Assembly: GCF_020151015.1 (NCBI RefSeq)
Contig: NZ_CP083746.1
Span: 3,129,001 to 3,193,000, forward strand
DNA from: Pseudomonas sp. p1(2021b)
Lineage (GTDB): Bacteria; Pseudomonadota; Gammaproteobacteria; Pseudomonadales; Pseudomonadaceae
Reading direction: 5' to 3'
Length of the DNA: 64,000 nt
In this document: positions 12,226 through 21,377 of the stretch, in pieces
Position numbering within the stretch: position 1 is the first letter of the stretch
How the letters are laid out: each line of letters starts with the position of its first letter
The notes under the pieces: generated by a model
What the model was told of the DNA's origin: nothing
What the model saw: the letters and a program-made list of their open reading frames with translations, nothing else
Database searches by the model: none
Translations under genes and position numbers: made by a program

Positions 12226-14088
12226 ATGCTAATGGAAGACATCGCCGCCCTCTTCGCCCCGCAGAACCGAAGGCTGATCAAACTGACCACGCCGCTCTCT
12301 GCCGACCAGGAACTGCTGGTCGATACCTTCGCCGGCAATGAAGGCCTTTCCACACTGTTCCACTACGACCTGTCGCTGATCAGCCAGGACGCGCATATCG
12401 AACTCAAGTCACTGATCGGCAAGCCGGCCCTGCTGGAGATCGAGCTGGCCGAGGGCGGCGCGCGGTTGATTCATGGCTATGTCAACGATTTCGCCAGCGG
12501 CGGCAGCGACGGGGGCCTGGCCTATTACTCGGCGACCCTCGTGCCCTGGCTCTGGATGCTCAGCCGGCGCTTCGATTCACGTATCTTCCAGGACCAGACC
12601 GTCGAGCAGGTGCTTACCCAGGTGTTCGCCGGCTACGGCTCCCTGCCCAGCGTCCAGTTCAACCTCACCCGGCCGCTCAAGACCCACAGCTACATCACCC
12701 AGTACCGCGAGAGCGACTTCAACTTCGTCCAGCGCCTGCTGGACCAGGAAGGCCTGTTCTACTATTTCGAGCACAGCCATGAACAGCACACGCTGGTGAT
12801 AGGCGACAACTCCACCTTGCTCACCGCCTTGCCCGAACAGCCCAGGATTCGTTTCCACAGCACGTCGGTCACCGAGACCGCCGACGCCATCACCCACTGG
12901 AGCGGGTCACGCCAATTGCTGCCCAGTCGCATGGCCGTACAAACCTTCGACTACAAGCAACCGCGTAACGCGCTGCCCGTAGTCATGGACAGCCTCAACC
13001 AGCAAGGCGACGTGGGGCCTTTCGAGATCTTCGACTTCCCAGGCCAATACACCCATGGCGACTACGACACAGGCGAACGCCTGGTGCGCAACCGCCTGGA
13101 GGCCCTCGAAGTGCAGGCCAAGGTCTTCGCAGGCAGCAGCAACTGCCGCGCCATGCGCACAGGCCATACCTTCGAGCTGCAACACCATTACGAACACGAC
13201 CAGGACAGCCCCGATGACCGGCGTTTCCTGCTCCTGGCGCTGCAACACGAAGGCGCCAACAACTACCGCCATGCCAAGAATGCCGGGGCCTACTACCTCA
13301 ACCACTTCACCTGCGTCCGCAGCAAAATTCTCTACCGCCCCCAGCCCAGTACCGAGCGCCCATTACTGCATGGCCCACAGACCGCCATCGTGGTCGGCCC
13401 TCCCGGCGAGGAAATCTTCACCGACAGCCTCGGCCGGGTGAAGCTGCAGTTCCACTGGGACCGCTACGGCCAGCACGACGACAACAGCTCGTGCTGGGTG
13501 CGTGTCGCCCAGGCCTGGGCCAGTGGAGGCTTCGGCAGCATCCAGATCCCCAGGGTCGGTGACGAAGTCGTGGTCTCCTTTCTCGAAGGCAATCCCGACC
13601 GCCCCCTGGTCACAGGCAGCCTCTACAACAGCCAGAACATGCCACCGTGGTCGCTGCCTCAGAACAAGACCCAAAGCGGGTTCCTCACCCGCTCCACCAA
13701 GAGCGGCTCCGACGCGGCCAACTTCATCCGTTTCGACGACAAACAAGGCGCCGAGCAACTGCTCGTGCACGCCGAACGCAGCCTGGACACCGAGGTGGAA
13801 GTGGACGAGACCCATAGCGTCGGCAACAACCGCAGCATCGCCGTCGGAGGTAACCAGTACCAGACCGTCCAGCAGGATGCGCAGGTGACCATCATGCAAG
13901 GCGCCTATTCCCTGGCGGTCACGCAAAAGCATGTCGAGATCCAGGCCAACACCCATATCACCCTGCGCGTCGGCAACAGCAGCCTGACCCTTACACCCCA
14001 GGCCATCACGCTCAAGGCCGACGCCATCCATAGCCAGAGCACAGGGGAAACCCGCATCGAAGGGGAACCCATCAAGCTGAACCAATGA
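12226..14088 (+). CDS. vgrG: Type VI secretion tip protein VgrG
   Basis: A 620-residue trimeric spike protein of the type VI secretion tail that carries effectors out of the cell. The gp27-like hub covers about residues 15-370 (SYITQYRESDFNFVQRLLDQEGLFYYFEH). The gp5-like OB domain follows (GRVKLQFHWDRYG, WASGGFGSIQIPRVGDEVVV, GNPDRPLVTGSLYN). The C-terminal beta-helix has VGNNRSIAVGGNQ-type repeats and ends soon after, with no extra effector domain. The ATG at 12226 has CAGGAGAAA upstream. No tss structural genes are in the window, so this is an orphan vgrG island; its cargo is probably the upstream gene. Confidence 0.95.
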   Translation: MLMEDIAALFAPQNRRLIKLTTPLSADQELLVDTFAGNEGLSTLFHYDLSLISQDAHIELKSLIGKPALLEIELAEGGARLIHGYVNDFASGGSDGGLAYYSATLVPWLWMLSRRFDSRIFQDQTVEQVLTQVFAGYGSLPSVQFNLTRPLKTHSYITQYRESDFNFVQRLLDQEGLFYYFEHSHEQHTLVIGDNSTLLTALPEQPRIRFHSTSVTETADAITHWSGSRQLLPSRMAVQTFDYKQPRNALPVVMDSLNQQGDVGPFEIFDFPGQYTHGDYDTGERLVRNRLEALEVQAKVFAGSSNCRAMRTGHTFELQHHYEHDQDSPDDRRFLLLALQHEGANNYRHAKNAGAYYLNHFTCVRSKILYRPQPSTERPLLHGPQTAIVVGPPGEEIFTDSLGRVKLQFHWDRYGQHDDNSSCWVRVAQAWASGGFGSIQIPRVGDEVVVSFLEGNPDRPLVTGSLYNSQNMPPWSLPQNKTQSGFLTRSTKSGSDAANFIRFDDKQGAEQLLVHAERSLDTEVEVDETHSVGNNRSIAVGGNQYQTVQQDAQVTIMQGAYSLAVTQKHVEIQANTHITLRVGNSSLTLTPQAITLKADAIHSQSTGETRIEGEPIKLNQ

Positions 14089-14111
14089 CGCGCAGAACCG
14101 CCTTGCGTACG

Positions 14112-14780
14112 CTATCGACGATACGCCATGTAGGCCGTACGCAAATCACCGGCCCAGCCATCGAGCACAGCTTTGACGTTGTAGGCGGTCATTACCTGCT
14201 TGTCGTCCTCCAGCGGCACACCGGTGCCCATGCGCACCAGTTCGGCGACCACCGCGCCCGTCTCGCCGTCCTCGAACGACACCTCAGTGGCGATCTCGCT
14301 GTCTTGGTCGCGGATCCCCGTCGCCGTGCTCACGCCCGCAGCGACCAGGGTGACGGGCAGCCATTCATAGAAACGCAGCCCCTGGGTACGGGTGGCCACC
14401 CGGGTGATGGCAGGTCGTACCACCAGCGTGCCCGGGCCGGGCTTGGCCGCCAGGGGCACGACCTTTCCCAACTCCAGCCGCAGGGCAGCGTCGTAGTAGC
14501 CGGTCATGTTGATCAAGGTGCTGGGCGGAATGCGCTCGCTCGGCTCAGGCCACGGGTAGACCTGGCTGGGCTCCAGGTATACCTGCTTGTAGCCGCCCGC
14601 TTTCAACCCCGGGCTGACCCAGCCCAACACCGTCTGCCCGGACGGGGTCTTGCGCTCGGTCAGGATGCTGTAGTCCTGCAGGAACCCGGTGTACATCTGC
14701 GGCGAGACCTGCTTGCTGCTGCAACCAGGCAGGCTCAAGCCGGCCACCAGCAGCCAGGCCCATGAACGGTGACGGCCCAT
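14112..14780 (-). CDS. DUF3313 domain lipoprotein
   Basis: A 222-residue protein with a lipoprotein signal (WAWLLVAGLSLPGC, lipobox Cys at about residue 20), so probably anchored in the outer membrane. The rest resembles the DUF3313 family: YTGFLQDYSILTERKT near the start, VVRPAITRVATRTQGL in the middle and ATEVSFEDGETGAVVAEL near the end. Function unknown. The longer open frame upstream is rejected because the ATG at 14780 follows GAAGGAAG and gives a perfect signal peptide. It overlaps the stop of the preceding gene by one base (TGATG), so the two form a coupled pair. Confidence 0.85.
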   Translation of the reverse strand: MGRHRSWAWLLVAGLSLPGCSSKQVSPQMYTGFLQDYSILTERKTPSGQTVLGWVSPGLKAGGYKQVYLEPSQVYPWPEPSERIPPSTLINMTGYYDAALRLELGKVVPLAAKPGPGTLVVRPAITRVATRTQGLRFYEWLPVTLVAAGVSTATGIRDQDSEIATEVSFEDGETGAVVAELVRMGTGVPLEDDKQVMTAYNVKAVLDGWAGDLRTAYMAYRR

Positions 14781-15127
14781 CAATGGGCTTCCTTCTTTTG
14801 CCAACCGTCCACGGCTTCGACCTTGGATGCGATATCCGGCGTATCGTCCGAGCAGGCCACCTGCAGCTGCCCGTGGGTCATGATCCACTGGATGAAATCG
14901 GCCGTCGGAATCGAATGCACATACTCGACCCAATGCCCACCCTCTGGGCTATAGCACTCGAAGTACCGCCGAAGAACGACCCGAGCCTGGTCCTGGGCCA
15001 AGCCCAGGCAGGACTGCTGGAAAAGAATCGGTGTGTCTGGCCCTTGCGCGCTGGTGCGTTGGGCCAGGATCAACGGGCACGCGCCGTCGCGTGTATCGTC
15101 GCTATACCGACTGTCCAGATAGCTCAT
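14780..15127 (-). CDS. Hypothetical protein, 115 aa, coupled to the lipoprotein gene
   Basis: A 115-residue protein without a signal peptide or clear membrane segment. It has a central motif VVLRRYFECYSPEGGHWVEYVHSIPTADF split over residues 48-80 and an acidic C-terminal half. I do not recognise a family. The ATG at 15127 follows AGGGGGTTGC, and the stop codon overlaps the start of the lipoprotein gene, so it is the first gene of a two-gene operon. It diverges from the response regulator gene. Confidence 0.7.
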   Translation of the reverse strand: MSYLDSRYSDDTRDGACPLILAQRTSAQGPDTPILFQQSCLGLAQDQARVVLRRYFECYSPEGGHWVEYVHSIPTADFIQWIMTHGQLQVACSDDTPDIASKVEAVDGWQKKEAH

Positions 15128-15247
15128 GCAACCCCCTATGGAAATGAATGCGCGCAGGGTGCCGCAGGTTCTTTGCCAGAGGATGTCCGGCATATGTCAC
15201 GCCCGATGAAATATTGCTCGGCTGAAATATATGACCTGGGCGCCGGA

Positions 15248-16000
15248 ATGGTTTTAGATAGCGCTTTTCTACACCCGGACCCTGTGCACGTGAGCAGACT
15301 GCTGATCGTCGACGATGACATGGAAATCCTCGCGCTGTTGAAGAAGTTCTTCGTTCAGCACGCCTACGACGTGGACGTGGCGCCCGATGGCGAAGCCATG
15401 TGGGCGGCCATCGCGAGAAATCGGCCGGACACCATCATTCTCGACCTGATGCTACCCGGTGAAGGCGGCTTGAGCCTGTGCCAGAAGGTGCGCGCCCAGG
15501 GCGCGATCCCGATCATCATGCTCACCGCCATGGCCGAGCTGAGCGATCGCATCGTCGGCCTGGAACTGGGGGCCGATGACTACCTGACCAAGCCCTTCGC
15601 GCCCCGGGAACTGCTCGCCCGCGTGCGTGCCCTGCAGCGCCGCGCCGGCGAACAAGGCAGTCCGGCCAGAGAACCCTCCCGCCCGATCATCACGTTCGCC
15701 GGCTGGCACCTGGATATCACTTGCCGCGAACTACGTTCTCCCGAAGGCGTGATGATTCCGCTGTCCGGCGGCGAATTCGACCTGCTGGTGGTGTTTCTCG
15801 AGCACCCTCAGCGCATCCTCACCCGCGAGCAGTTGATTGACCTCGCCCATGGCCAGGGCCATGACGCGTATGATCGCAGCATCGATGTCCAGGTCAGCCG
15901 CCTGCGACGCAAGATCGAACCGGACAGCAAGCGCCCGGACCTGATCCGTACCGTGCGCAACGGCGGCTACATGTTCACCGCCAAGGTCACGCGCGCATGA
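15248..16000 (+). CDS. OmpR-family response regulator
   Basis: A DNA-binding response regulator. The receiver domain begins RLLIVDDDMEILALL with the acidic pocket. The phospho-acceptor Asp is in DTIILDLMLPGEGG, the conserved Thr in IIMLTA and the Lys in DDYLTKPF. The winged-helix domain ends DVQVSRLRRKIEPDSKRPDLIRTVRNGGYMF. Several starts are possible: the ATG at 15248, or GTG at 15284 or 15290, which give the tighter N-terminus expected for the family; none has a strong ribosome site. The stop overlaps the kinase start by four bases (ATGA). The signal is unknown. Confidence 0.92.
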   Translation: MVLDSAFLHPDPVHVSRLLIVDDDMEILALLKKFFVQHAYDVDVAPDGEAMWAAIARNRPDTIILDLMLPGEGGLSLCQKVRAQGAIPIIMLTAMAELSDRIVGLELGADDYLTKPFAPRELLARVRALQRRAGEQGSPAREPSRPIITFAGWHLDITCRELRSPEGVMIPLSGGEFDLLVVFLEHPQRILTREQLIDLAHGQGHDAYDRSIDVQVSRLRRKIEPDSKRPDLIRTVRNGGYMFTAKVTRA

Positions 16001-17331
16001 TCCATCGACTTTTGCGCCGCGACACCCTCAGGCGCCGGATTGCCCTGACCATCCTTGCGGCGATGCTCGCCTCGCTGGCCCTCAACGCCTTGTTCATCCA
16101 GGTGGCCGGCACCTGGGCACGCCCGCCCATCGAACGTACCGGCCTACTTGAGCAGATCGCCGCGACTGCGCGGGTGATCGAAGCCGCGCCTGCCGATCTG
16201 CGCCCACGGTTGGCGAGCGCGGCGAGCAACCCGACCCTGGGGGTGGCCTGGCAAGCCGAGCGCAGCCAGTTCAACCTGCCTACCCTGGGCATGCATATCG
16301 ATACCGGCGAGGTTCCGGTGCTGCGCCGACTGCTGGGACCGGACAGGATCATGTATGCGTTCAACCCCGACGACTGGCCGGGCGCAAGTGCCCAGGGGCA
16401 CTACATGGCGCTGGTGCAACTCGCCGATGGCAGCTGGTTGTCATTCACGCCCCCTGAGCGCAGCTGGGGCTTGGACGCAGGCGCGCGTATCGCCGTGATC
16501 ATCGCCTTGGGGCTGGTCGCCACCTTGCTGGTCGCCTGGCTCGCCACCCGCCAGCTGGCCAACCCACTGCAGCGCTTCACCACTGCCGCGCGGCGCTTCG
16601 GCGACGATCTGCAGGCGCCGCCCATCGATGTCGAAGGCCCCGAGGAGATCCGCCAGGCCATTAGCGCCTTCAACACCATGCAGGCGCAGATCCAGCATTT
16701 CGTCGGCGAGCGCACACACATGCTCGCCGCGATTTCCCACGACCTGCGCGCCCCGTTGACGCGCATGCGGTTGCGCAGCGAGTTCATGGAGGACGAAGAC
16801 CATCAGCGCAAGCTGGTTCGCGACGTGGATGAAATGCAATCGATGATCAACGCCGCCCTCGCCTTCTTCCGCGAGGACACGCACCGAGAGCAACCCACCG
16901 CGTTCGACCTTTCCGAGTTGCTGCAGACCATCGTCGACGATTACCGCGACCAGGACACCGCCATCGGCTTCGATGGGCCTGCGCACCTGGTCTACGATGG
17001 TCGCCCGCTGGGCATCAAGCGTGTGGTGGTGAACCTTCTGGAAAATGCAGTCAAGTACGGGCAGCATCCCAGCATCTCGCTCAGGCAAAACGGACACGGG
17101 GTACGTATCGACGTCAGCGACCAGGGGCCAGGTATCCCGCAGGAGGCCTTGCAGCGGGTATTCGACCCGTTCTTCCGCCTCGAGACCTCGCGCAACCGCG
17201 ATACCGGTGGCGTCGGGTTGGGGCTGTCGGCGGCGAGAGCGATCGTGCGTGAACAGGGTGGCGAGCTGACGTTGAGCAATCGCGACGGCGGAGGGTTACT
17301 GGCGCGTGTCGAGCTGCCCCTGCGCAGCTGA
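15997..17331 (+). CDS. Sensor histidine kinase, partner of the upstream regulator
   Basis: A 444-residue inner-membrane kinase. There is a membrane helix at about residues 13-33, a periplasmic sensor region of about 130 residues, a second helix near residues 166-184, then a HAMP linker (RFTTAARRFGDD). The H box is AAISHDLRAPLTRMRLR and the ATP-binding domain has N (NLLENAVKYG), G1 (DQGPGIP) and G2 (GGVGLGLSAARAIV) boxes. It is translationally coupled to the OmpR-type regulator. The overall plan resembles EnvZ/RstB-like kinases. Stimulus and targets cannot be read from the sequence. Confidence 0.92.
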   Translation: MIHRLLRRDTLRRRIALTILAAMLASLALNALFIQVAGTWARPPIERTGLLEQIAATARVIEAAPADLRPRLASAASNPTLGVAWQAERSQFNLPTLGMHIDTGEVPVLRRLLGPDRIMYAFNPDDWPGASAQGHYMALVQLADGSWLSFTPPERSWGLDAGARIAVIIALGLVATLLVAWLATRQLANPLQRFTTAARRFGDDLQAPPIDVEGPEEIRQAISAFNTMQAQIQHFVGERTHMLAAISHDLRAPLTRMRLRSEFMEDEDHQRKLVRDVDEMQSMINAALAFFREDTHREQPTAFDLSELLQTIVDDYRDQDTAIGFDGPAHLVYDGRPLGIKRVVVNLLENAVKYGQHPSISLRQNGHGVRIDVSDQGPGIPQEALQRVFDPFFRLETSRNRDTGGVGLGLSAARAIVREQGGELTLSNRDGGGLLARVELPLRS

Positions 17332-17343
17332 AGTGGGCGCCGG

Positions 17344-17964
17344 TTAACGCCGACTCAGGGCCAGGCGGGCGGCAAATGCCACGAACACCACGCCGGTGGC
17401 ACGGTCCATCCACTTGATCACCGGCCCACGACGCAGTGCAGCAGCCAGCGGCTGGGTCGCGGCGATCAGGACGACCGCCCAGAGCAGGCCGAGCAGGACA
17501 TGAATGCCGACCAGGCCGAAGGTCCAGGCAACCAATGGCTGCCCGTGGGGAATGAACTGCGGCAGGAACGATACGTAGAAGATCCCGACCTTGGGATTGA
17601 GCAGGTTGCCCAGCATGCCCTTGAGGAACCAATTGGTACCGGGCCCTCCCTGCGCTCTGCCTGGTGACAACGCCTGACGCGGGCGCAGCAGCATGTTCAG
17701 GCCCAGGAATGCCAGGTAGGCGGCGCCGCAATACTTGAGCAGGTTGTAGGCCAGCTCCGAGACAGCAATCAGTGCCCCCAGGCCGAAAGCGACAGCCGCA
17801 CCCCAGAGCAGGCAGCCGGCATTGATGCCCAATGCTGCGCGCAACGCCTGGGCTCTGTTCTCTACCGTGGCCGTTCTCAGGATAAGCGCGGTGTCCAGGC
17901 CTGGGGTCACGGTCAGCAGCGTGGCAGCGAACGTGAAGGCGATCAGGTTGTCTGCGATGGACAT
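17344..17964 (-). CDS. LysE/RhtB family amino acid exporter
   Basis: A 206-residue inner-membrane transporter with about six hydrophobic segments. The family signature at the N-terminus (FAATLLTVTPGLDTALILRTA) and GINAGCLLWGAAVAFGLGAL in the second helix are clear, and FLKGMLGNLLNPKVGIFYVSFLPQF is the typical central motif. Such proteins export amino acids such as homoserine, threonine or lysine; the substrate here is not known. The ATG at 17964 gives the normal family start; the longer frame does not. It converges on the sensor kinase gene with only 12 bases between the two stop codons. Confidence 0.9.
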   Translation of the reverse strand: MSIADNLIAFTFAATLLTVTPGLDTALILRTATVENRAQALRAALGINAGCLLWGAAVAFGLGALIAVSELAYNLLKYCGAAYLAFLGLNMLLRPRQALSPGRAQGGPGTNWFLKGMLGNLLNPKVGIFYVSFLPQFIPHGQPLVAWTFGLVGIHVLLGLLWAVVLIAATQPLAAALRRGPVIKWMDRATGVVFVAFAARLALSRR

Positions 17965-18085
17965 AGAAACGGGCCTCGACGGGGTCCTGCGCACGTTAGC
18001 AGGTCCACAGGTTGCTGTGAAAGTGCCTGTGCGCGCTGGATACACTTGGCGGCCCCCCGCGCCTACAAGGTCCTTGCCCTCGAAG

Positions 18086-18652
18086 TCAGTCCAGCAGCCC
18101 CTGCGGCGTGTCCACGTCGCGCAGCACGCCCGCATCCTCCACATCCACCCAAGCGCAATGTGCCCGGTGCGCCCGGACTACCGCCCGTGCGCCTTCGTCG
18201 CCCGTCAGCTGCATCAGCTGTGGCCAGAAGGCACGGCCAAACAATACCGGGTGCCCTGGCTGGCCCTGGTAACGGGGCAACAGGATGCTGTCCGCCGAGG
18301 CGGCATCGGCCAACTGGCGCAACGTCGAAGGGGCGATCCAAGGCATATCACCCAGCAGGATGGCAACCGCCTCTGCCGGGCTGTCGCCGAGCGAGGCAAC
18401 CCCAGCCGCCAGGCTATGACCCATACCAAGGCTGGCATCAGGGCTGTGCACCACCTGGCAGGCAGCTGGCAGCCCCAGGTCTTGCGCCACCTCACCTGGC
18501 CGCAGCACCACCCTGACCTCACCGAACACCGCCAAAGCATGTTCGACGCTCTGCACCAGCACGCTGCTACCCTGCGCCAGGACAGCACGACGCTTGTCAC
18601 CGCCAAAGCGCGCGCTACGCCCGGCCGCCAGGACCAACGCAACGACCGTCAC
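18086..18652 (-). CDS. MocA-like molybdenum cofactor nucleotidyltransferase
   Basis: A 188-residue nucleotidyltransferase of the MobA/MocA type. The N-terminal nucleotide-binding loop LVLAAGRSARFGGDKR is intact, as are LGMGHSLAAGV and the metal-binding AILLGDMPW. In aldehyde oxidase-type operons these enzymes add CMP to molybdopterin to make the cytosine dinucleotide form of the cofactor, and that fits the molybdenum hydroxylase genes upstream. It starts with GTG at 18652, overlapping the stop of the XdhC-like gene by four bases. It is the last gene of the operon. Confidence 0.88.
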   Translation of the reverse strand: MTVVALVLAAGRSARFGGDKRRAVLAQGSSVLVQSVEHALAVFGEVRVVLRPGEVAQDLGLPAACQVVHSPDASLGMGHSLAAGVASLGDSPAEAVAILLGDMPWIAPSTLRQLADAASADSILLPRYQGQPGHPVLFGRAFWPQLMQLTGDEGARAVVRAHRAHCAWVDVEDAGVLRDVDTPQGLLD

Positions 18653-19620
18653 AGCGCCTCGCGGGCGATGCCGCTACGGGTCCGCAGAATGTCGGCGAGC
18701 ACCGCCAAGGCGATTTCCGCTGGTGTCTTGCTGCCCAGGTTCAACCCGATGGGCGCATGGATGCGGGCCAACTGCCCCTCGTCCAGGCCTCCGATGCGCT
18801 GCAGACGCTCACGGCGTTTGTCCGAGGTGGTGCGCGAGCCCATCACGCCGATATAGAACGCCTCGGTGCGCACGGCCTCGAGCATCGCCAGGTCATCGAT
18901 CTTCGGGTCATGGGTCAGCGCCACCACCGCCGTGTCGCCATGGCAACCGCCATTGGCGATGAACACCGACGGCAGCTCGCGACGAACCTCGATGCCCTCG
19001 AGCACCACGCCTTCGAGCACCTCGTCACGGGGGTCGCAGAGGATGACCTCGAACCCCAACCCCTTACCAAATTCGGCACAGAAATGCGCAACACTGGAAT
19101 ACCCCGCCAACAGCAGGCGCTGGGCCGCACCTACCCGCAGGCGGACGGTATCGGTGTCGTAGGCCACCCTTGGCCCCTGGCTGTGGTCGTCGCTCAGGCG
19201 ACGCTGGCCATCGTGCAGGTCCACTTCGCGGAGCAGCCGGCGCTGTCCAAGCAGCGCCGACTCCAACTCACGTAAATGCGCCTGTACCTGGCAATCGGCT
19301 GGCAGGTTCTCCACCAGTACATCCAACACGCCACCGCAGGGCAGGCGGATATTGGAACGTGTGTCACTGCCATCGCCATAGCGCACCACCGTGGCAGGCT
19401 CTGCGAACTCGCCTTCGGCGACCCGTGCGAGGAAATCCTCCTCGACACAGCCACCGGACAACGACCCCACCCATTGCCCTTGGTCGTTGACCGCCAGCAA
19501 CGAGCCCGGCGCACGAGGCGCCGAGCCGTAGGTGAAGAGCACGCTGCACAGCCATACACGCTGGCCGGCGCCAGACCATTGCAAGGCCTGGCGCACCACT
19601 TGCAGGTCAAGATGCTGCAC
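18649..19620 (-). CDS. XdhC/CoxI family molybdenum hydroxylase maturation factor
   Basis: A 323-residue protein of the XdhC/CoxI family, which binds molybdenum cofactor, helps its sulfuration and inserts it into xanthine-dehydrogenase-type enzymes. The N-terminal XdhC domain shows TYGSAPRAPGSLLAV and SLSGGCVEEDFL. A Rossmann-like C-terminal domain has LLLAGYSSVAHFCAEF, CDPRDEVLEG and YIGVMGSRTTSDKRRERL. It starts with GTG at 19620, with GGAG ten bases upstream inside the end of the cytochrome gene. Its place just after the structural genes supports a dedicated maturation role. Confidence 0.92.
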   Translation of the reverse strand: MQHLDLQVVRQALQWSGAGQRVWLCSVLFTYGSAPRAPGSLLAVNDQGQWVGSLSGGCVEEDFLARVAEGEFAEPATVVRYGDGSDTRSNIRLPCGGVLDVLVENLPADCQVQAHLRELESALLGQRRLLREVDLHDGQRRLSDDHSQGPRVAYDTDTVRLRVGAAQRLLLAGYSSVAHFCAEFGKGLGFEVILCDPRDEVLEGVVLEGIEVRRELPSVFIANGGCHGDTAVVALTHDPKIDDLAMLEAVRTEAFYIGVMGSRTTSDKRRERLQRIGGLDEGQLARIHAPIGLNLGSKTPAEIALAVLADILRTRSGIAREAL

Positions 19621-19623
19621 GGC

Positions 19624-20835
19624 TCACTCCGCGCTCAAGTGCGCAAGCTGCTGCGCACTGAGGTCGCCCGGCAAGCCACCCCAGGCCTCGCGCAGGTAGT
19701 TGACCAGGTCGGCGACCTGCTGGTCGTCGAGCTTGTCGGCAAAGCCCGGCATCGGCTGCATGCGCTCGAACCCGGTGAACTGCTGCTCACGGATGCCTTC
19801 GAGGATGACCTTGGCCAGGTTGCGCGAGTCGGCCTGGCGCAGCACGGTATTGCCCTGCATGGCCACCGCGATGTGTGGCTTGCCCTCGCCTTCGACGCCA
19901 TGGCAGCCGGCGCAGACGTTGAGGTACTGCTGACGACCGCGCAGGGCGCTTTCGCCGAGCTTGTCCACCGGCACGGCCTGCACCACCTTGGCCGCGGGCG
20001 GCTGGTCACCCAGCAGGTAGGTGGCCATCGCGGCCAGGTCGGCATCCTCCAGGTGCTGGGTGCTGTGGTGCACCACCGGGAACATCTCGTTGAACATGCT
20101 GCCCTGGGCACTGATGCCGTGCTTGAGGAAGGTGGTCAGGTCCGGCTGGGTCCAGCCACGCTCGGCCAGGTCCTGGGCCAGCAGGCTGGGCGCCAGGTAG
20201 CCACCGAGCAGGCCACCGGTCAGGCGCTTGTCCTGCTCCAGGGCCCCGATGCTGTTGCGCGGAGTATGGCACTCGCCGCAGTGGCCAAGCACTTCCACCA
20301 TGTACTGCCCGCGCTGCCAGGCCTCACTCTTGCCCTCGGCAGGCTGCAGCTGGACGCTCTTGCCATACAGCATGTTCCATCCGGCAAGGCCCATGCGCAC
20401 GTTGAACGGGAAGCTCAGGCTGGTTTCGGGCGCCGGCCGGTTGATCGGCGGCACCGTCATCAGGTAGGCATGGATGGCATCGGCGTCTTCACGCTTGATC
20501 AGGTGGTAGGAGGTATAGGGCATGGCCGGGTACAGGTTGGCGCCGTCCTTGCGCTTGCCCTCGGTGAGGGCGGCGAAGAATTCGTCGCTGCTGTAGTCAC
20601 CGATGCCGTACTGCTTGTCCGAGGTGATGTTGGTGCCGTAGATGGTGCCGAACGGCGAATGGATCGGCAGGCCACCGGCGAACGGCGCCCCACCTTCGGC
20701 AGTGTGGCAGGCCATGCAGTCGGCGGCGCGGGCCAGGTATTCGCCACGCTTGACCTGGGCCTGGTCGGCCGCCTGGGCCCCGAGCGACAACACCGCGCCC
20801 ACGGCCAGGGCGAGGCCGGAAAGAACTCGCAGCAT
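19624..20835 (-). CDS. Triheme cytochrome c subunit of the Mo hydroxylase
   Basis: A 403-residue exported cytochrome with a signal peptide ending in LGAQA near residue 22. There are three CxxCH haem sites: CMACH near residue 41, CGECH near 190 and CAGCH near 310. The architecture matches the alcohol dehydrogenase-type cytochrome subunit that accepts electrons from IorAB-like periplasmic molybdenum hydroxylases and passes them to the respiratory chain. It sits two bases downstream of the 2Fe-2S subunit gene in the same operon. The ATG at 20835 gives a proper signal peptide. Confidence 0.92.
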   Translation of the reverse strand: MLRVLSGLALAVGAVLSLGAQAADQAQVKRGEYLARAADCMACHTAEGGAPFAGGLPIHSPFGTIYGTNITSDKQYGIGDYSSDEFFAALTEGKRKDGANLYPAMPYTSYHLIKREDADAIHAYLMTVPPINRPAPETSLSFPFNVRMGLAGWNMLYGKSVQLQPAEGKSEAWQRGQYMVEVLGHCGECHTPRNSIGALEQDKRLTGGLLGGYLAPSLLAQDLAERGWTQPDLTTFLKHGISAQGSMFNEMFPVVHHSTQHLEDADLAAMATYLLGDQPPAAKVVQAVPVDKLGESALRGRQQYLNVCAGCHGVEGEGKPHIAVAMQGNTVLRQADSRNLAKVILEGIREQQFTGFERMQPMPGFADKLDDQQVADLVNYLREAWGGLPGDLSAQQLAHLSAE

Positions 20836-20837
20836 GC

Positions 20838-21377
20838 TCAACCCTCCTTGACCAGGCCGAGGTCGCTGAGCACCTCGCGGGTGGCGTCGTAGTAACGCAC
20901 GTACCCGGTGCAGCGGCAGATGTGATGGCCGAGGCTGGCTTCGATGGCTCCCTCCAGCTCGCTTTTCTTCAGCGGTTGACGCTGGGCCTTCTCCACCAGC
21001 ACGGTGGCGGCGTTGACGAAGCCCGGCGCGCAATAGCTGCACTGGAAGGCGAAGCGGTCGACGAACTTCTGCTGGATCGGGTTCAGTTCGCTGAGGTTGC
21101 CGGCCTCGTCATGCTTGGCATGGCCTTCGATGGTGCGCACTTTCTTGCCTTCGAAGTAGTGCGCGCCGGTGATGCAGGTGCGCACTTCCTCGCTGGTGCC
21201 GTCGGGGTTGTCGACGATCACCACGCAAGCGTGGCAGATGCCCTGGCCGCAGCCCAGGCGCGAGCCGGTGAGGTTCTGGTATTCGTGCAGGTAGTCGATC
21301 ATCGCCAGGTCCTCGGGGACCTCGGCCGGACCGACGGGTTGACCGTTGAGGGTCATCTGGAGCGGACGGTTAGCCAT
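20838..21377 (-). CDS. 2Fe-2S subunit of a molybdenum hydroxylase (IorA-like)
   Basis: A 179-residue small subunit with two 2Fe-2S clusters. The N-terminal plant-ferredoxin-like cluster uses CGQGICHAC plus a later Cys (RTCITGA). The C-terminal helical domain has CSYCAPGF and CRCTGY. This is the family of isoquinoline 1-oxidoreductase, nicotinate and aldehyde dehydrogenase small subunits. It relays electrons from the molybdenum site to the cytochrome. It has no signal peptide of its own and is probably carried out with the Tat-exported large subunit. The ATG at 21377 overlaps the large subunit end by eight bases. Confidence 0.93.
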   Translation of the reverse strand: MANRPLQMTLNGQPVGPAEVPEDLAMIDYLHEYQNLTGSRLGCGQGICHACVVIVDNPDGTSEEVRTCITGAHYFEGKKVRTIEGHAKHDEAGNLSELNPIQQKFVDRFAFQCSYCAPGFVNAATVLVEKAQRQPLKKSELEGAIEASLGHHICRCTGYVRYYDATREVLSDLGLVKEG

